A stretch of 64,000 nucleotides of DNA, from positions 265,243-329,242 of the forward strand of contig NZ_FCNZ02000005.1 of NCBI RefSeq assembly GCF_001544495.1, written 5' to 3'. This DNA comes from Caballeronia telluris. GTDB lineage: Bacteria > Pseudomonadota > Gammaproteobacteria > Burkholderiales > Burkholderiaceae. Position numbers and translations under genes: made by a program. Below, piece by piece: positions 36,482-45,147 of the stretch; the stretch's first letter is position 1; every line of letters starts with the position of its first letter. The notes beneath the pieces were generated by a model. The model worked only from the letters and a program-made list of their open reading frames with translations, did not search any database and had not been told where the DNA came from.

Positions 36482-37216
36482 TCACGCCGCCTCGGTCATG
36501 CGCACGCGCGGTGGCAGCAAGCGGCTGAATTCACCTTTGACGAGCCCATAGCATTCGCACGCGCGCGCTTCGAGCCCTGCGCGGTCGAGCACCTTGATGC
36601 AGCCGCGCGTCTGATAGATGATGCCGGCCGCATGCAACTGACCAGCCGCTTCGGTCACGCCTTCGCGGCGCACGCCGAGCAGATCCGCGATGTGCTGCTG
36701 CGTGACCTGAAGTTGATTGGACGAGCTGCGGTCGATGTCGATGAGGAGCCATCGGCACAGTTGCTTGCTGAGCGAATGATGTCGGTTGCACGCAGCCGTC
36801 TGCGCAACCTGCGTAAAGAGCGCCTGCATGTAAAGCATCATCATGCGGCGAAGGAAGTCGGAGCGGCGCAGATGTTCGCGCAGCACCTGCGCTTCCATCC
36901 GGTAAGCCGAGCCCGCGCATTGCACTTCGACCGTGGTAGGCATGGTTTCGCCATCGGTCAGAACGGGAACACCCGACATGCCTTCACGGCCGACTGCGGC
37001 GATCTCGACCGAGCGCCCGTCTTCCATCGTGTGCAACAACGAAATGATGGCGGTGGTAGGAAAATAAACGTGCCGGAAGCGATGGCTCGCATGGCACAGC
37101 AGCTGTGCGCCGCGCAACTGCACCAGTTCCAGATCGGGGGCGAGCGCCTGCCATTCGTCAGACGGCAGCGCTCGTAGCAGATGGTTTCCGTGCAGGTCGG
37201 ATTGTAGATTCAACAT
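36482..37216 (-). CDS. Crp/Fnr family transcriptional regulator
   Basis: The 244-residue protein has an N-terminal cyclic-nucleotide-binding-like beta barrel (about 20-135) and a C-terminal winged helix-turn-helix (VTQQHIADLLGVRREGVTEA, about residues 183-202). The barrel lacks an obvious cAMP phosphate-binding Arg-Ser pair, and there are no Fnr-type N-terminal Cys residues, so its signal is unknown. I use the ATG at 37216; sequence further upstream in frame looks non-coding. It sits between EPS genes and may regulate them. A 12-base palindrome lies 66 bases upstream of its start. Confidence 0.87.
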   Translation of the reverse strand: MLNLQSDLHGNHLLRALPSDEWQALAPDLELVQLRGAQLLCHASHRFRHVYFPTTAIISLLHTMEDGRSVEIAAVGREGMSGVPVLTDGETMPTTVEVQCAGSAYRMEAQVLREHLRRSDFLRRMMMLYMQALFTQVAQTAACNRHHSLSKQLCRWLLIDIDRSSSNQLQVTQQHIADLLGVRREGVTEAAGQLHAAGIIYQTRGCIKVLDRAGLEARACECYGLVKGEFSRLLPPRVRMTEAA

Positions 37217-37635
37217 AGATGTGCTCTCGCGATGTTGCGCAGTGAGCCGCGCTTTGCTTGCCACGCGGGCTTGACACTTGAAGTTGTTAACAACGATTAC
37301 CTGCTCCGGACCGCTGGTCGCTGATCGCGACGGCGGTGCCCGAAGGAGGCCCCTGGTTCTCAATACTCGTGCTCTCTGGCGGCCTCGGCTGAGGCTTAAA
37401 TTCTTTTGCTTGGCGTCGGTGCACGAGTACATGCGTCGCCTGATGGTCGACATGCATCGACCATTGCGTCGGCGATGCGCAAGCACGACGCGTTCATTGA
37501 CAGCTCGGATACACCCGATATTTGACAGGGCGTGCTCCGGGGGTTCCCATGCAACATCTCCTGCACTACCGTGGCGACATGCGAGCGCTGCAGCACGAAC
37601 GTCCGTAACAGGATTACGGAAGCGTGCCTGGCGCT
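37217..37635. other. promoter region of the Crp-like gene, with palindrome
   Basis: This 419-base spacer runs between the manC stop and the Crp-like gene start, both on the minus strand. It contains the perfect palindrome GTTGTTAACAAC (37283-37294), a candidate operator. Next to the manC stop, TCCGTAA and TTACGGA (37602-37620) form a small stem that could act as a weak terminator for manC. No gene is seen. Confidence 0.5.
37283..37294. promoter_or_regulatory. 12-base palindrome upstream of the Crp-like gene
   Basis: GTTGTTAACAAC is a perfect inverted repeat located 66 bases before the Crp-like start codon. A dimeric regulator, possibly the Crp-like protein itself, could bind it. It does not match the E. 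coli Crp (TGTGA-N6-TCACA) or Fnr (TTGAT-N4-ATCAA) consensus. Confidence 0.4.
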
Positions 37636-39168
37636 CTAATTCACGCGGCCGTATTTGTCGTCGAAGCGAACGATGTCGTCCTCGCCGAGATACGAGCCCG
37701 ATTGCACTTCGATGATCTCGAGCGGAACCATCCCGGGATTCTCCAGACGATGCTTGACGCCCAGCGGAATGTAAGTCGACTCGTTTTCACTTAGCAAGAA
37801 GCTCTCCTCCCCCCGAGTGACGATGGCGGTGCCGCTCACGACGGTCCAGTGTTCGGCACGGTGATGATGCAATTGCAGGGAGAGCCGGGCGCCCGGGCGC
37901 ACGACAATGCGTTTGACTTGAAAGCGACTGCCCTTGTCGATCGAGTCGTATGTGCCCCACGGCCGATGCACCTTGCGATGTGCATCGACTTCGGGACTGT
38001 GCTCGTCTGCAATCCGTCCGACGACGTTCTTCACTTCCTGAACGCGCGACCGATCGGCAACCAGCACCGCATCTGCCGTTTCGATCACTGCGAGGTTGGT
38101 GACGCCGACGCACGCGATGAGGCGCCCTTCCGATTGCACGTAGCAGGATGTCGAGCCTTCGAACACGACGCGGCCCTTCGCAACATTGCCGTCGTCGTCC
38201 TTGTCGAGTGCATCCCAGATGGCATCCCAGGAACCGAGATCGGACCACGGCGCGTCTAGCGGCACGACGACGCCTTGCGTCCCCTGCTCACGCGCGAGAT
38301 GCTCCATCACAGCGTAGTCGATCGAATCGCCATGCACGGCCTCGAACGACTCGCGGTCCGGCAGATGGCACGCGCCGTCCGCGCGGCCTGCATCGAATGC
38401 CGCGACGCAGGCGGCATGCATGGCGGGCTGCAAGCGCTCCAGGGTGCCGAGCCAGACGCTGGCCCGCACGACGAAGATGCCGCTGTTCCACCAATAGGCG
38501 CCTGAGTTCAGGTATTCGCCTGCAGATTCGCTGTCCGGCTTTTCGACGAAGCGTTCGATCTCATGCGCACCGTCTTCGAGCGAGGCGCCCAGCTTGACAT
38601 AGCCGAAGCCCGTCTCCGCTCGCGTGGGACGCACGCCGAGCGACACGATGGCCCCGCGTTCCGCGTAGCGGGCCGCCTTCAGCACGGAGCGCTGAAATGC
38701 CTCGGTATCGCGGATGAGGTGATCGGCCGGCATCACGACGAGCACGCAGTCGTCATCCTCCGAACGTGAAGCGAGTGCCGCCAGTGAAAGCGCGGGAGCC
38801 GTATTGCGGCTGCTCGGTTCGACGATGAGACGGGCGTCGACGCCAATCTCTTCGAGTTGCTGAACGGTCATGAAGCGATGCTCGTCGCCGCACACGACGA
38901 CAGGCGCTAACGCGTCGACGCCGTCGCGCGCGAGTCCTGCGACGCGCTGAATCGTCATTTGCAGAAGCGAGCCCGCGCCCAACATGCCGGCGAGCTGCTT
39001 CGGGAACTGCTTGCGGGAAATCGGCCAAAGGCGCGTTCCGGCTCCGCCCGCCAGGATGACCGGGCGGATCGGCAAGACGCATGCAGCGTCGGACGTGGTC
39101 ACTGGATCAGAAAGGCGATCCGAAACGTCGCGAGCAGCAGCGTCCATGGCTTCAGGATGAACACTCAA
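37636..39168 (-). CDS. manC: mannose-1-phosphate guanylyltransferase / mannose-6-phosphate isomerase
   Basis: The 510-residue bifunctional enzyme is of the ManC/BceA type. The N-terminal nucleotidyltransferase has PVILAGGAGTRLWPISRKQF (about 33-52), and the C-terminal type II isomerase cupin (about 385-505) has RPWGTYDSIDKG and VRPGARLSLQLHHHRAEHW. It makes GDP-mannose from mannose 1-phosphate and may also interconvert fructose 6-phosphate and mannose 6-phosphate. The TTG at 39168 has GGAG six bases upstream; the ATG seven codons later has only a weak site. It is a single-gene unit divergent from an AraC-like regulator across 707 bases. Confidence 0.93.
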   Translation of the reverse strand: MSVHPEAMDAAARDVSDRLSDPVTTSDAACVLPIRPVILAGGAGTRLWPISRKQFPKQLAGMLGAGSLLQMTIQRVAGLARDGVDALAPVVVCGDEHRFMTVQQLEEIGVDARLIVEPSSRNTAPALSLAALASRSEDDDCVLVVMPADHLIRDTEAFQRSVLKAARYAERGAIVSLGVRPTRAETGFGYVKLGASLEDGAHEIERFVEKPDSESAGEYLNSGAYWWNSGIFVVRASVWLGTLERLQPAMHAACVAAFDAGRADGACHLPDRESFEAVHGDSIDYAVMEHLAREQGTQGVVVPLDAPWSDLGSWDAIWDALDKDDDGNVAKGRVVFEGSTSCYVQSEGRLIACVGVTNLAVIETADAVLVADRSRVQEVKNVVGRIADEHSPEVDAHRKVHRPWGTYDSIDKGSRFQVKRIVVRPGARLSLQLHHHRAEHWTVVSGTAIVTRGEESFLLSENESTYIPLGVKHRLENPGMVPLEIIEVQSGSYLGEDDIVRFDDKYGRVN

Positions 39169-39875
39169 TTTGCACTCCGATATATATCGTTGCTTGACTG
39201 TCGCCTGGTCAGCGATGCGGGCTCGACACGAACGATCCCATCACCGATCGCTGTTCGATCGGCGGAGGAAGGCAGCCGTCCTCCGCGCGCTTCGGCGTGG
39301 GAACTGGCCGATATGAACGGTTATACCTGCAAAAAATGTTGCTGCGGTGAAGCATAGGCGCGTCGAAACGCCAAAAAAATAGCGGCGGCGAAAATTGGCG
39401 TGGTCTTGTCCGAAATGTGTGAGGTCACGGACCGACATTTCTTAATGTGGGATGCAATTGTAACAAGCGAGATTGAAATGTTTCAACGCGAAGCAATATC
39501 TTCCCGATTATAGAAAGTGAGTCATTATTACCATGCAGAAAGCGCAGGAAACATTTCCAATATTCGCCAAAGCCTTATACAGTAAGGGTCTTGAGCAGTG
39601 AACAGGAGTCAGTCGGCAACGCTCCGTGAAACTCGCCGAAAGACATCGAATTAAAAAGCTAAGTGACATTCCGAAAAGAAATTTATCGCTATATTACGGC
39701 TCACTGACGGTTCAGCGTCCTATCTCTATTATTAATATTAATTGGAAAAGCGAAATGAACAGCCGACAAATCGGCCAAAACACTGGCGATATCAGCCTCC
39801 CAATTTTCGCCGGCCCTCGAATGTTTCTACGATGCATCGCACAACCTGAAAACGCGAGATGAAGAAGGAACACCA
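39169..39875. other. long AT-rich divergent region between manC and the AraC-like gene
   Basis: These 707 bases are markedly richer in A and T than the flanks, especially 39440-39780. They separate two divergent genes and probably contain both promoters. Short frames exist on the plus strand, but none has a ribosome site or family resemblance. The base composition could mark silencer binding or acquired DNA. No repeat or motif stands out. Confidence 0.5.
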
Positions 39876-40850
39876 ATGAATCTGTCGACTGCGTCTGCAC
39901 TATCGGAAAGCAAGCGACAAGAGACGTCCACCAGAGCGTCTCGTCATATCGGACTCCTCCTGTTCGAACGATGCTGCATATACAACGCCGGCGTCATCAG
40001 CGAAGCCTTCCGCCTTGCGAACGAATTGCAGCCCGGCTCGGGCGGTCAGCCGGCTTATCGCCTGTCGCTCATGTCGAAGAGCGGCGGGAACATAGCGACG
40101 TCGTCGTCCATTTCGATCTGGACCCATCATCTGCATGAATATGCAGTGACGGACTTCGACGCGCTCTTTGTGGCCTGCAGCAAAAGTGAAGCGATGGCCG
40201 ACCGCGATCCGCACCTGCTGAGCTGGTTGTTCGGCGGCGAGCGATCGCTACACGACGCGCGTGACCGCACGAGCGAGACAACCGTGGATGGCGCGAGGAC
40301 GCGGCCGGCCACGGTTCCCATTTATTGGTTCAAGGACATTCCGATGGCCGCGTGGTCGGGCGTCGAAGCGCCTGTGCATCTCGCGCTTGCGAAGATCGAA
40401 GCGGACTTCGGCACGCATATCGCGCGGCGCGTCGTGAGCGAATTGCAGCCGCAGCCTCTCGATCATCCGAACGTCATGGCGGATGACCTGTCCATTACTA
40501 CGACGACGGACAAGATTCACGCATCGGCGAGCTGGATCAAGGAAAACTTCAGCAACTCGATTTCGATTTCCGATGCGGCCGAAGTCGCCGCGATGAGCAA
40601 CCGCAACTATCTCCGGCGCTTCAAGGCGGAGTACGGCGTGACGCCTCAGCAGTACCTGATGAATGTGCGCTTCGAACTGATTTGTCGCCTCCTGCTCGAC
40701 AGCGATCTGCCCGTCGACAAGATCGCGCGGCGATGCGGCATGGGTAACGGTGATCGCCTGGGAAGGCTGTTTCGCCGGCGTTACGGGATGTCGCCCACGT
40801 CATATCGCGCGGAAGGCGGCCTGGGCGCTGAAGACTTAAGCGAATCCTGA
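39876..40850 (+). CDS. GlxA-type AraC family transcriptional regulator
   Basis: The 324-residue protein has an N-terminal DJ-1/PfpI (class I amidotransferase-like) domain (about 20-190) and a C-terminal AraC pair of helix-turn-helix motifs (about 215-315), including ISDAAEVAAMSNRNYLRRFK and DKIARRCGMGNGDRLGRLF. GlxA-type regulators often control amine or amino-acid use, but EPS loci of this group also carry one. The role here is inferred only from position, next to manC and glycosyltransferase genes. AAGGAA lies five bases before the ATG. Confidence 0.88.
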   Translation: MNLSTASALSESKRQETSTRASRHIGLLLFERCCIYNAGVISEAFRLANELQPGSGGQPAYRLSLMSKSGGNIATSSSISIWTHHLHEYAVTDFDALFVACSKSEAMADRDPHLLSWLFGGERSLHDARDRTSETTVDGARTRPATVPIYWFKDIPMAAWSGVEAPVHLALAKIEADFGTHIARRVVSELQPQPLDHPNVMADDLSITTTTDKIHASASWIKENFSNSISISDAAEVAAMSNRNYLRRFKAEYGVTPQQYLMNVRFELICRLLLDSDLPVDKIARRCGMGNGDRLGRLFRRRYGMSPTSYRAEGGLGAEDLSES

Positions 40851-40877
40851 TGACGCCCTCGCTTGCGGTTTGAAACG

Positions 40878-40931
40878 CCGTAGCGATATGTGATCTTCCG
40901 CACAGAGTCTTGCTTAGTGTGCGAAATAACT
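40878..40931 (+). promoter_or_regulatory. weak copy of the EPS leader motif
   Basis: CTTCCGC (about 40890) is followed by GTGTGCG and then TTACC, with the same overall length from CTTCCGC to the final TACC as in the wzy leader. The middle bases differ, so this is a degenerate candidate. It lies about 105 bases before the small gene at 41035 and about 360 before the glycosyltransferase at 41290. A separate inverted repeat, GGTACA-GGTT-TGTACC, follows near 40940. Confidence 0.3.
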
Positions 40932-41034
40932 TACCAGTGGGGTACAGGTTTGTACCTATCGCTTATTGAACTTGTTCACGAAGACGCGCGTACCCGGTCA
41001 GAGTCTTCCTGACAACGATTTTGGAGAACCACGG

Positions 41035-41232
41035 ATGAAAGAGCCGCAGCTAGCAATAGATCGTATTCGCAAGTCCATCAATACCGCGGACGCGCTGAAC
41101 ATGCGCTCGTCTGCCGTACTGGTCGCGGATTTGCACGTATTGCTCGACATCGTCGACAGCATTCACCTCGACGCAGGCGTGGCGCGCGACGATTCATACG
41201 TCATCGACGAGCCGGCAGTACGCGAAGAATAA
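41035..41232 (+). CDS. small hypothetical protein, 65 residues
   Basis: The 65-residue acidic protein begins MKEPQLAIDRIRKSINTAD and ends in VIDEPAVREE. It is predicted to be mostly helical, with no membrane segment or Cys. The ATG has GGAG about nine bases upstream, and codon use matches the neighbours, which supports a real gene. I do not recognise a family. It lies 57 bases before the GT4 gene and may be co-transcribed with it. Confidence 0.6.
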   Translation: MKEPQLAIDRIRKSINTADALNMRSSAVLVADLHVLLDIVDSIHLDAGVARDDSYVIDEPAVREE

Positions 41233-41289
41233 GCAAGCATTGCCGCGGCCTCGCCGGAAGACTGGCGGGCCGCCTTACCTGAGGACGTC

Positions 41290-42405
41290 ATGGGGTTTGC
41301 AATCAACGGCAAGTTTGCTTCACAACGCATCACCGGCGTCCAGCGAGTCGCCTACGAGTTGACGCGCGCAGTGCAGGCGCGCGCGCACTCGCCGGACGAA
41401 CTCGAAGTCGTCGTACCGCACAATGCGGCTGATCTGGGTCTCGCGACACGGCAAGTGCGCATCGGCTCGGGCCTCAAGGGCAATCTGTGGGAGCAGATCT
41501 CGTTGCCGATCGCGACCGCACGCGATACGCTGATCAGCCTTTGCAACACCGGTCCGCTTCTCAAGCGCAGCCAGGTCGTCATGGTTCACGATATGGCAGT
41601 CTACGACGTTCCGCATGCATTCTCGAAGAAGTTTCTGTTCTGGTATCGCAGCAAATTTTCGATCCTGCGGCGTCAAAGCCGGCTCATCCTGACGGTTTCG
41701 AACTTCTCGAAGGCGCGCATTTGCCATCATCTGAAGATGGATCCGTCGAGCGTCGAGGTCATCCGTCCCGGCGCCGACCATCTCGATCGTATCGTCGCCG
41801 ATCATTCGATCATCGGCCGTCTTGCGCTCACAAGAGACGCCTATTGCGTGATCGTCGGCAGTCTCGATCCGCGCAAGAATCTTCAACGCGTGCTCGACGC
41901 GATTCGGCAGCTCGGGCATATTCCGAACATCAAGTTCGTCATCGCGGGCGGCGCGAACGCACGCGTCTTTGCGGCGCAAGGTACGACGCCGCAAGCCGTG
42001 GATGACCGCGTGATCTGGGCAGGGTTCGTCTCCGATGCGGAACTCAAGGCGCTCTACACCGACGCCGCGTGTCTTGTCTTCCCCTCGCTTTACGAGGGAT
42101 GCGGCTTGCCGCCGCTGGAAGCGATGTACTGCGGATGCCCCGTGATCGTCTCGACGGCTGCGTCTTTGCCCGAGGTGTGCGGCGACGCAGCGATGTATTG
42201 CGACCCCGAGTCAGTCGAGGACATCGCCGCAAAGATCACGCTGATGACGACCCGGCCCGACTTGCGCGAGCATCATCGCAAGACGGGCTTGCAGCACGTG
42301 AGGCAGTATCGTTGGGACCACGCAGCAACGAGGCTTGCGCAGGTCCTGTACGGCGAACGCCACGGCGGCGCGCCCTATCTGGAGGTGCAGTCGACGACCG
42401 AGTAG
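41290..42405 (+). CDS. GT4 family glycosyltransferase
   Basis: The 371-residue GT-B enzyme has the acceptor loop ITGVQRVAYELTRAV near residue 20 and the C-terminal donor motif FPSLYEGCGLPPLEAMYCG near residue 262, with both Glu residues of E-x7-E. VIVGSLDPRKNLQRVL near 195 marks the start of the donor domain. Enzymes with this layout are often mannosyltransferases, which would fit manC nearby, but that is inferred. GAGGA precedes the ATG by six bases. Confidence 0.92.
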   Translation: MGFAINGKFASQRITGVQRVAYELTRAVQARAHSPDELEVVVPHNAADLGLATRQVRIGSGLKGNLWEQISLPIATARDTLISLCNTGPLLKRSQVVMVHDMAVYDVPHAFSKKFLFWYRSKFSILRRQSRLILTVSNFSKARICHHLKMDPSSVEVIRPGADHLDRIVADHSIIGRLALTRDAYCVIVGSLDPRKNLQRVLDAIRQLGHIPNIKFVIAGGANARVFAAQGTTPQAVDDRVIWAGFVSDAELKALYTDAACLVFPSLYEGCGLPPLEAMYCGCPVIVSTAASLPEVCGDAAMYCDPESVEDIAAKITLMTTRPDLREHHRKTGLQHVRQYRWDHAATRLAQVLYGERHGGAPYLEVQSTTE

Positions 42406-42568
42406 ACTATAGGCAGCGCCCGCTCCGATCAATTGCCCGCGAACATCGTGGCTCGCGTCCACTCTGGGCGTCGCAATTGCATCGCCTCATTCCATTGCCC
42501 TCGGAGTGCGCCCGTCGCAGAACGGCGCGAGGGCTCCTGGATCGAAGAACTCAAACCAAACGGACGCC

Positions 42569-43771
42569 GTGAAAATACTCATCGCAAACACGTTGTACCA
42601 CCCCGATTCGGTGGGCGGGGCTGAGGTATCGACACGCATCCTGGCCGAGGGGCTCGCCCAGGCGGGCATGGAAGTCTGCGTCGTGTGCGCGACCGGCACG
42701 GGTGCAGATCGTCTTAGCGAACTCAATGGCGTCAAGGTCTACCACCTGCGATCCGTCAATCTTTACTGGCCGCATCAACCGAAGAACCATTCGCGCGTAG
42801 CGAAGCTCATGTGGCACGCAATCGACCTGCACAACGTCGTCATGGCGCGCAAGTTGAGGGCGATCATCGCGCGCGAGAAGCCGGACGTCATCAACACAAG
42901 CAACCTGTCTTGCCTTTCCATCGACATCTGGCGCGTGGCGCGCAACGCCGGCGTGCCGATCGTGCACACCGCGCGTGACTACTACCTGATGTGCCCGGGT
43001 TCGACGATGTTCTCGCACGAGAAGGCGTGCAAGCGTCAGTGCGGCGTCTGCGCCTTCTACGCGGGACCGAAGAAGGCTGCTTCAGCGCGCGTCGACGTCG
43101 CGGTGGGCGTAAGCCAGTTCGTTTTGCAAAAGCACCTCGACAACGGCTTCTTTGCGGGCGCATCGCGCACCGCGGTCATCAACAACTGCTACGTGCCGCT
43201 CGGTGATGCACCGCCCGCGCAGCGCGCGCGGCGCTATGGCGGCGGGCCGGTGCGTCTGGGACTGCTCGGGCGCGTTTCGCCGGAGAAAGGTCTGGAAATC
43301 GTCCTCGATCAATTGCTCGGCGACAACACGATCGACTGGACGCTCGCGATAGGCGGCACGGGCGATCGCGAGTACATGGAGAGCTTACAGAACAAATATC
43401 GCGACCCGCGCGTCGAATTCCTAGGGCGTGTAAAAGCCGCAGAGTTCCTCAATGCCATCGACATCCTCCTCGTACCTTCGATCTGGAACGAGCCGTTCGG
43501 CCGCGTGACGGTCGAAGCCTATTCGCACGGCGTTCCGGTGGTGGGTGCAAACACCGGCGGTATTCCCGAAGTCATCGAGCCGGATTCGCATCTCATCTTC
43601 GACATCGAAAAGCCGCATACCGTCATCGAAAAGATCCGCGATGCGATCGAACTCTTGAAGTGCTCCTCGGTGCATGACCGGCTGCTCAACCACGCGAAGA
43701 GCTTTAGCCCCGCAACGATGGTCGACGCGTATATCGACGTGTATCAGAGTGCGATGAAGAAAGCGATGTGA
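42569..43771 (+). CDS. GT4 family glycosyltransferase with a Cys cluster
   Basis: The 400-residue enzyme starts MKILIANTLYHPDSVGGAE and has the GT4 donor motif NEPFGRVTVEAYSHGVPV near residue 310. It carries CPGSTMF, then CKRQCGVC and AGPK, matching in spacing the Cys region of the enzyme at 3319-4572, so the two are paralogues placed in the two loci. The start is a GTG at 42569 with GGA five bases upstream; upstream in-frame sequence does not look coding. A strong terminator follows the gene. Confidence 0.9.
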   Translation: MKILIANTLYHPDSVGGAEVSTRILAEGLAQAGMEVCVVCATGTGADRLSELNGVKVYHLRSVNLYWPHQPKNHSRVAKLMWHAIDLHNVVMARKLRAIIAREKPDVINTSNLSCLSIDIWRVARNAGVPIVHTARDYYLMCPGSTMFSHEKACKRQCGVCAFYAGPKKAASARVDVAVGVSQFVLQKHLDNGFFAGASRTAVINNCYVPLGDAPPAQRARRYGGGPVRLGLLGRVSPEKGLEIVLDQLLGDNTIDWTLAIGGTGDREYMESLQNKYRDPRVEFLGRVKAAEFLNAIDILLVPSIWNEPFGRVTVEAYSHGVPVVGANTGGIPEVIEPDSHLIFDIEKPHTVIEKIRDAIELLKCSSVHDRLLNHAKSFSPATMVDAYIDVYQSAMKKAM

Positions 43772-43796
43772 ACCGGCAGCGGTCACGAGAAACGCA

Positions 43797-43829
43797 AAAT
43801 GCCCCGGAAAAACCGGGGCATTTCGTTTT
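43797..43829. terminator. bidirectional rho-independent terminator
   Basis: AAATGCCCCGG and CCGGGGCATTT form an 11-base-pair stem with loop AAAAA. On the plus strand CGTTTTC follows, and on the minus strand the stem ends in TTTTGCG. It lies between the converging GT4 and wzx genes and should serve both. Confidence 0.9.
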
Positions 43830-43893
43830 CTGGTCGACGATCAGATTCGCGTGACCGCTCTCGAACCGGCCGCACGCGCGCCTTCGCCTGGAC

Positions 43894-45147
43894 TCACTCG
43901 GCAACCCTGCGCTTGAGGAATGGCACGCCCTGAAGATACAGCGTCATCGCCATCGCTACCGCGACACATGTTTGAACGACGAGCACCGTGGCGGCGGCGC
44001 CCTGCTCTGCAAAGAGCTTCGAGAGCACAGCGAGCAAGATGAAATTCAGCGTCGCCGAGGCGATCAGCACGCGGCTGAAATGCGCCTTCATCCCGAGCGG
44101 AAGCATGGTCTGTACGCCGAATACGTCCGCGATACCTGACATGAAGGGCACGAACGCCATCCAGCGCAACACCTCGACGGTGGGAAGGAACTGCGGGCCA
44201 TAGAGGATATTCACGGCGATCGGCGCGCCCGCGAAGATGGTGAGCGAGATGATCGCGACGACCGTACCCTGAAATGCCAACATCTTTCGCAGGAAAGCGA
44301 ACGCGTCCTCGCGCGAGTGGTGCATGAGGTAGCTGATCCTCGGATAGGCGGCCGTCTTCAGCGGGCTCATCATGCCCAGGGCCGCGCGGATCAGCTTGTC
44401 GCCGGCGGCGAAATAGCCGGCCGCGACGTTGCCCGAAATGAGCGCGAGCAACACGATATTCGTCGATGCGTAGAAGTCGGTGATCGCAGTCGCCATAAAA
44501 ACGCTTGAACCATCCTTCAGCGCTTTTATGATGGAACGCAGGGACGTCGGCACGAAGTCGAGTTCGCGGCGAAAGTACAAGTGAGTGATGATCGCAAGGC
44601 CCGACAACAACGGGACGAACGCATTCACACCCATCGCCCAGTAGATGTCGTCGCGCTCACGCACGAGAAGATACATCGCAGGGATGCTCAGCACGCGACT
44701 GGTGAACACGATCAAGCTGATGATCCGGAGATCCTCGACGCCCTGGAAGTACCATGTTGGAATCAGCATCGCGCCGACCGCCATACCGAAGCCGAGCATC
44801 AGCAGGTCGCGCTCGGCGGCAAGACGGGGAAAGACAAACGTCAGCGCCGTGAGCAACACGAAACCGCCCACGGTGATAAGACCCTGCGCCAGAAAGGTTT
44901 CCCAGAAAACGCGGGAACGCTCAGGGCGGTTGCTGCGGTTGATCGAAATCTGCGGGGTCGCGGTCAGACCGAATCCGTAGTTCGTCAGCACGATGAAGTA
45001 TTGAACGAAGGCCATCGCGAACGCCAGGCGTCCATAGCCTTCCGGAGAGAGCACGCGTGTCAGCAGCGGAAGCGTGATCAGGGGGACCGCGTAGGTCGAT
45101 ACCTGCAGCATCATCAAGACCGCAAAGTTCTTCTTGAATGACGCCAT
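43894..45147 (-). CDS. wzx: Wzx-type polysaccharide flippase
   Basis: The 417-residue polytopic protein has about 12 membrane segments and resembles the RfbX/Wzx family; MASFKKNFAVLMMLQVSTY and LLTRVLSPEGYGRLAFAMAF at the N-terminus are typical. It would flip lipid-linked repeat units across the inner membrane. The ATG at 45147 has GAGGAT upstream, and the longer in-frame extension is unlike the family. It is the second flippase in the window, monocistronic on the minus strand, and converges on the GT4 gene. Confidence 0.9.
   Translation of the reverse strand: MASFKKNFAVLMMLQVSTYAVPLITLPLLTRVLSPEGYGRLAFAMAFVQYFIVLTNYGFGLTATPQISINRSNRPERSRVFWETFLAQGLITVGGFVLLTALTFVFPRLAAERDLLMLGFGMAVGAMLIPTWYFQGVEDLRIISLIVFTSRVLSIPAMYLLVRERDDIYWAMGVNAFVPLLSGLAIITHLYFRRELDFVPTSLRSIIKALKDGSSVFMATAITDFYASTNIVLLALISGNVAAGYFAAGDKLIRAALGMMSPLKTAAYPRISYLMHHSREDAFAFLRKMLAFQGTVVAIISLTIFAGAPIAVNILYGPQFLPTVEVLRWMAFVPFMSGIADVFGVQTMLPLGMKAHFSRVLIASATLNFILLAVLSKLFAEQGAAATVLVVQTCVAVAMAMTLYLQGVPFLKRRVAE

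Noticed and set aside
39626..39862. 78-codon plus-strand frame in the AT-rich spacer before the AraC-like gene
   Set aside because: Composition follows the AT-rich spacer and not the coding bias of the region; no ribosome site or family resemblance.
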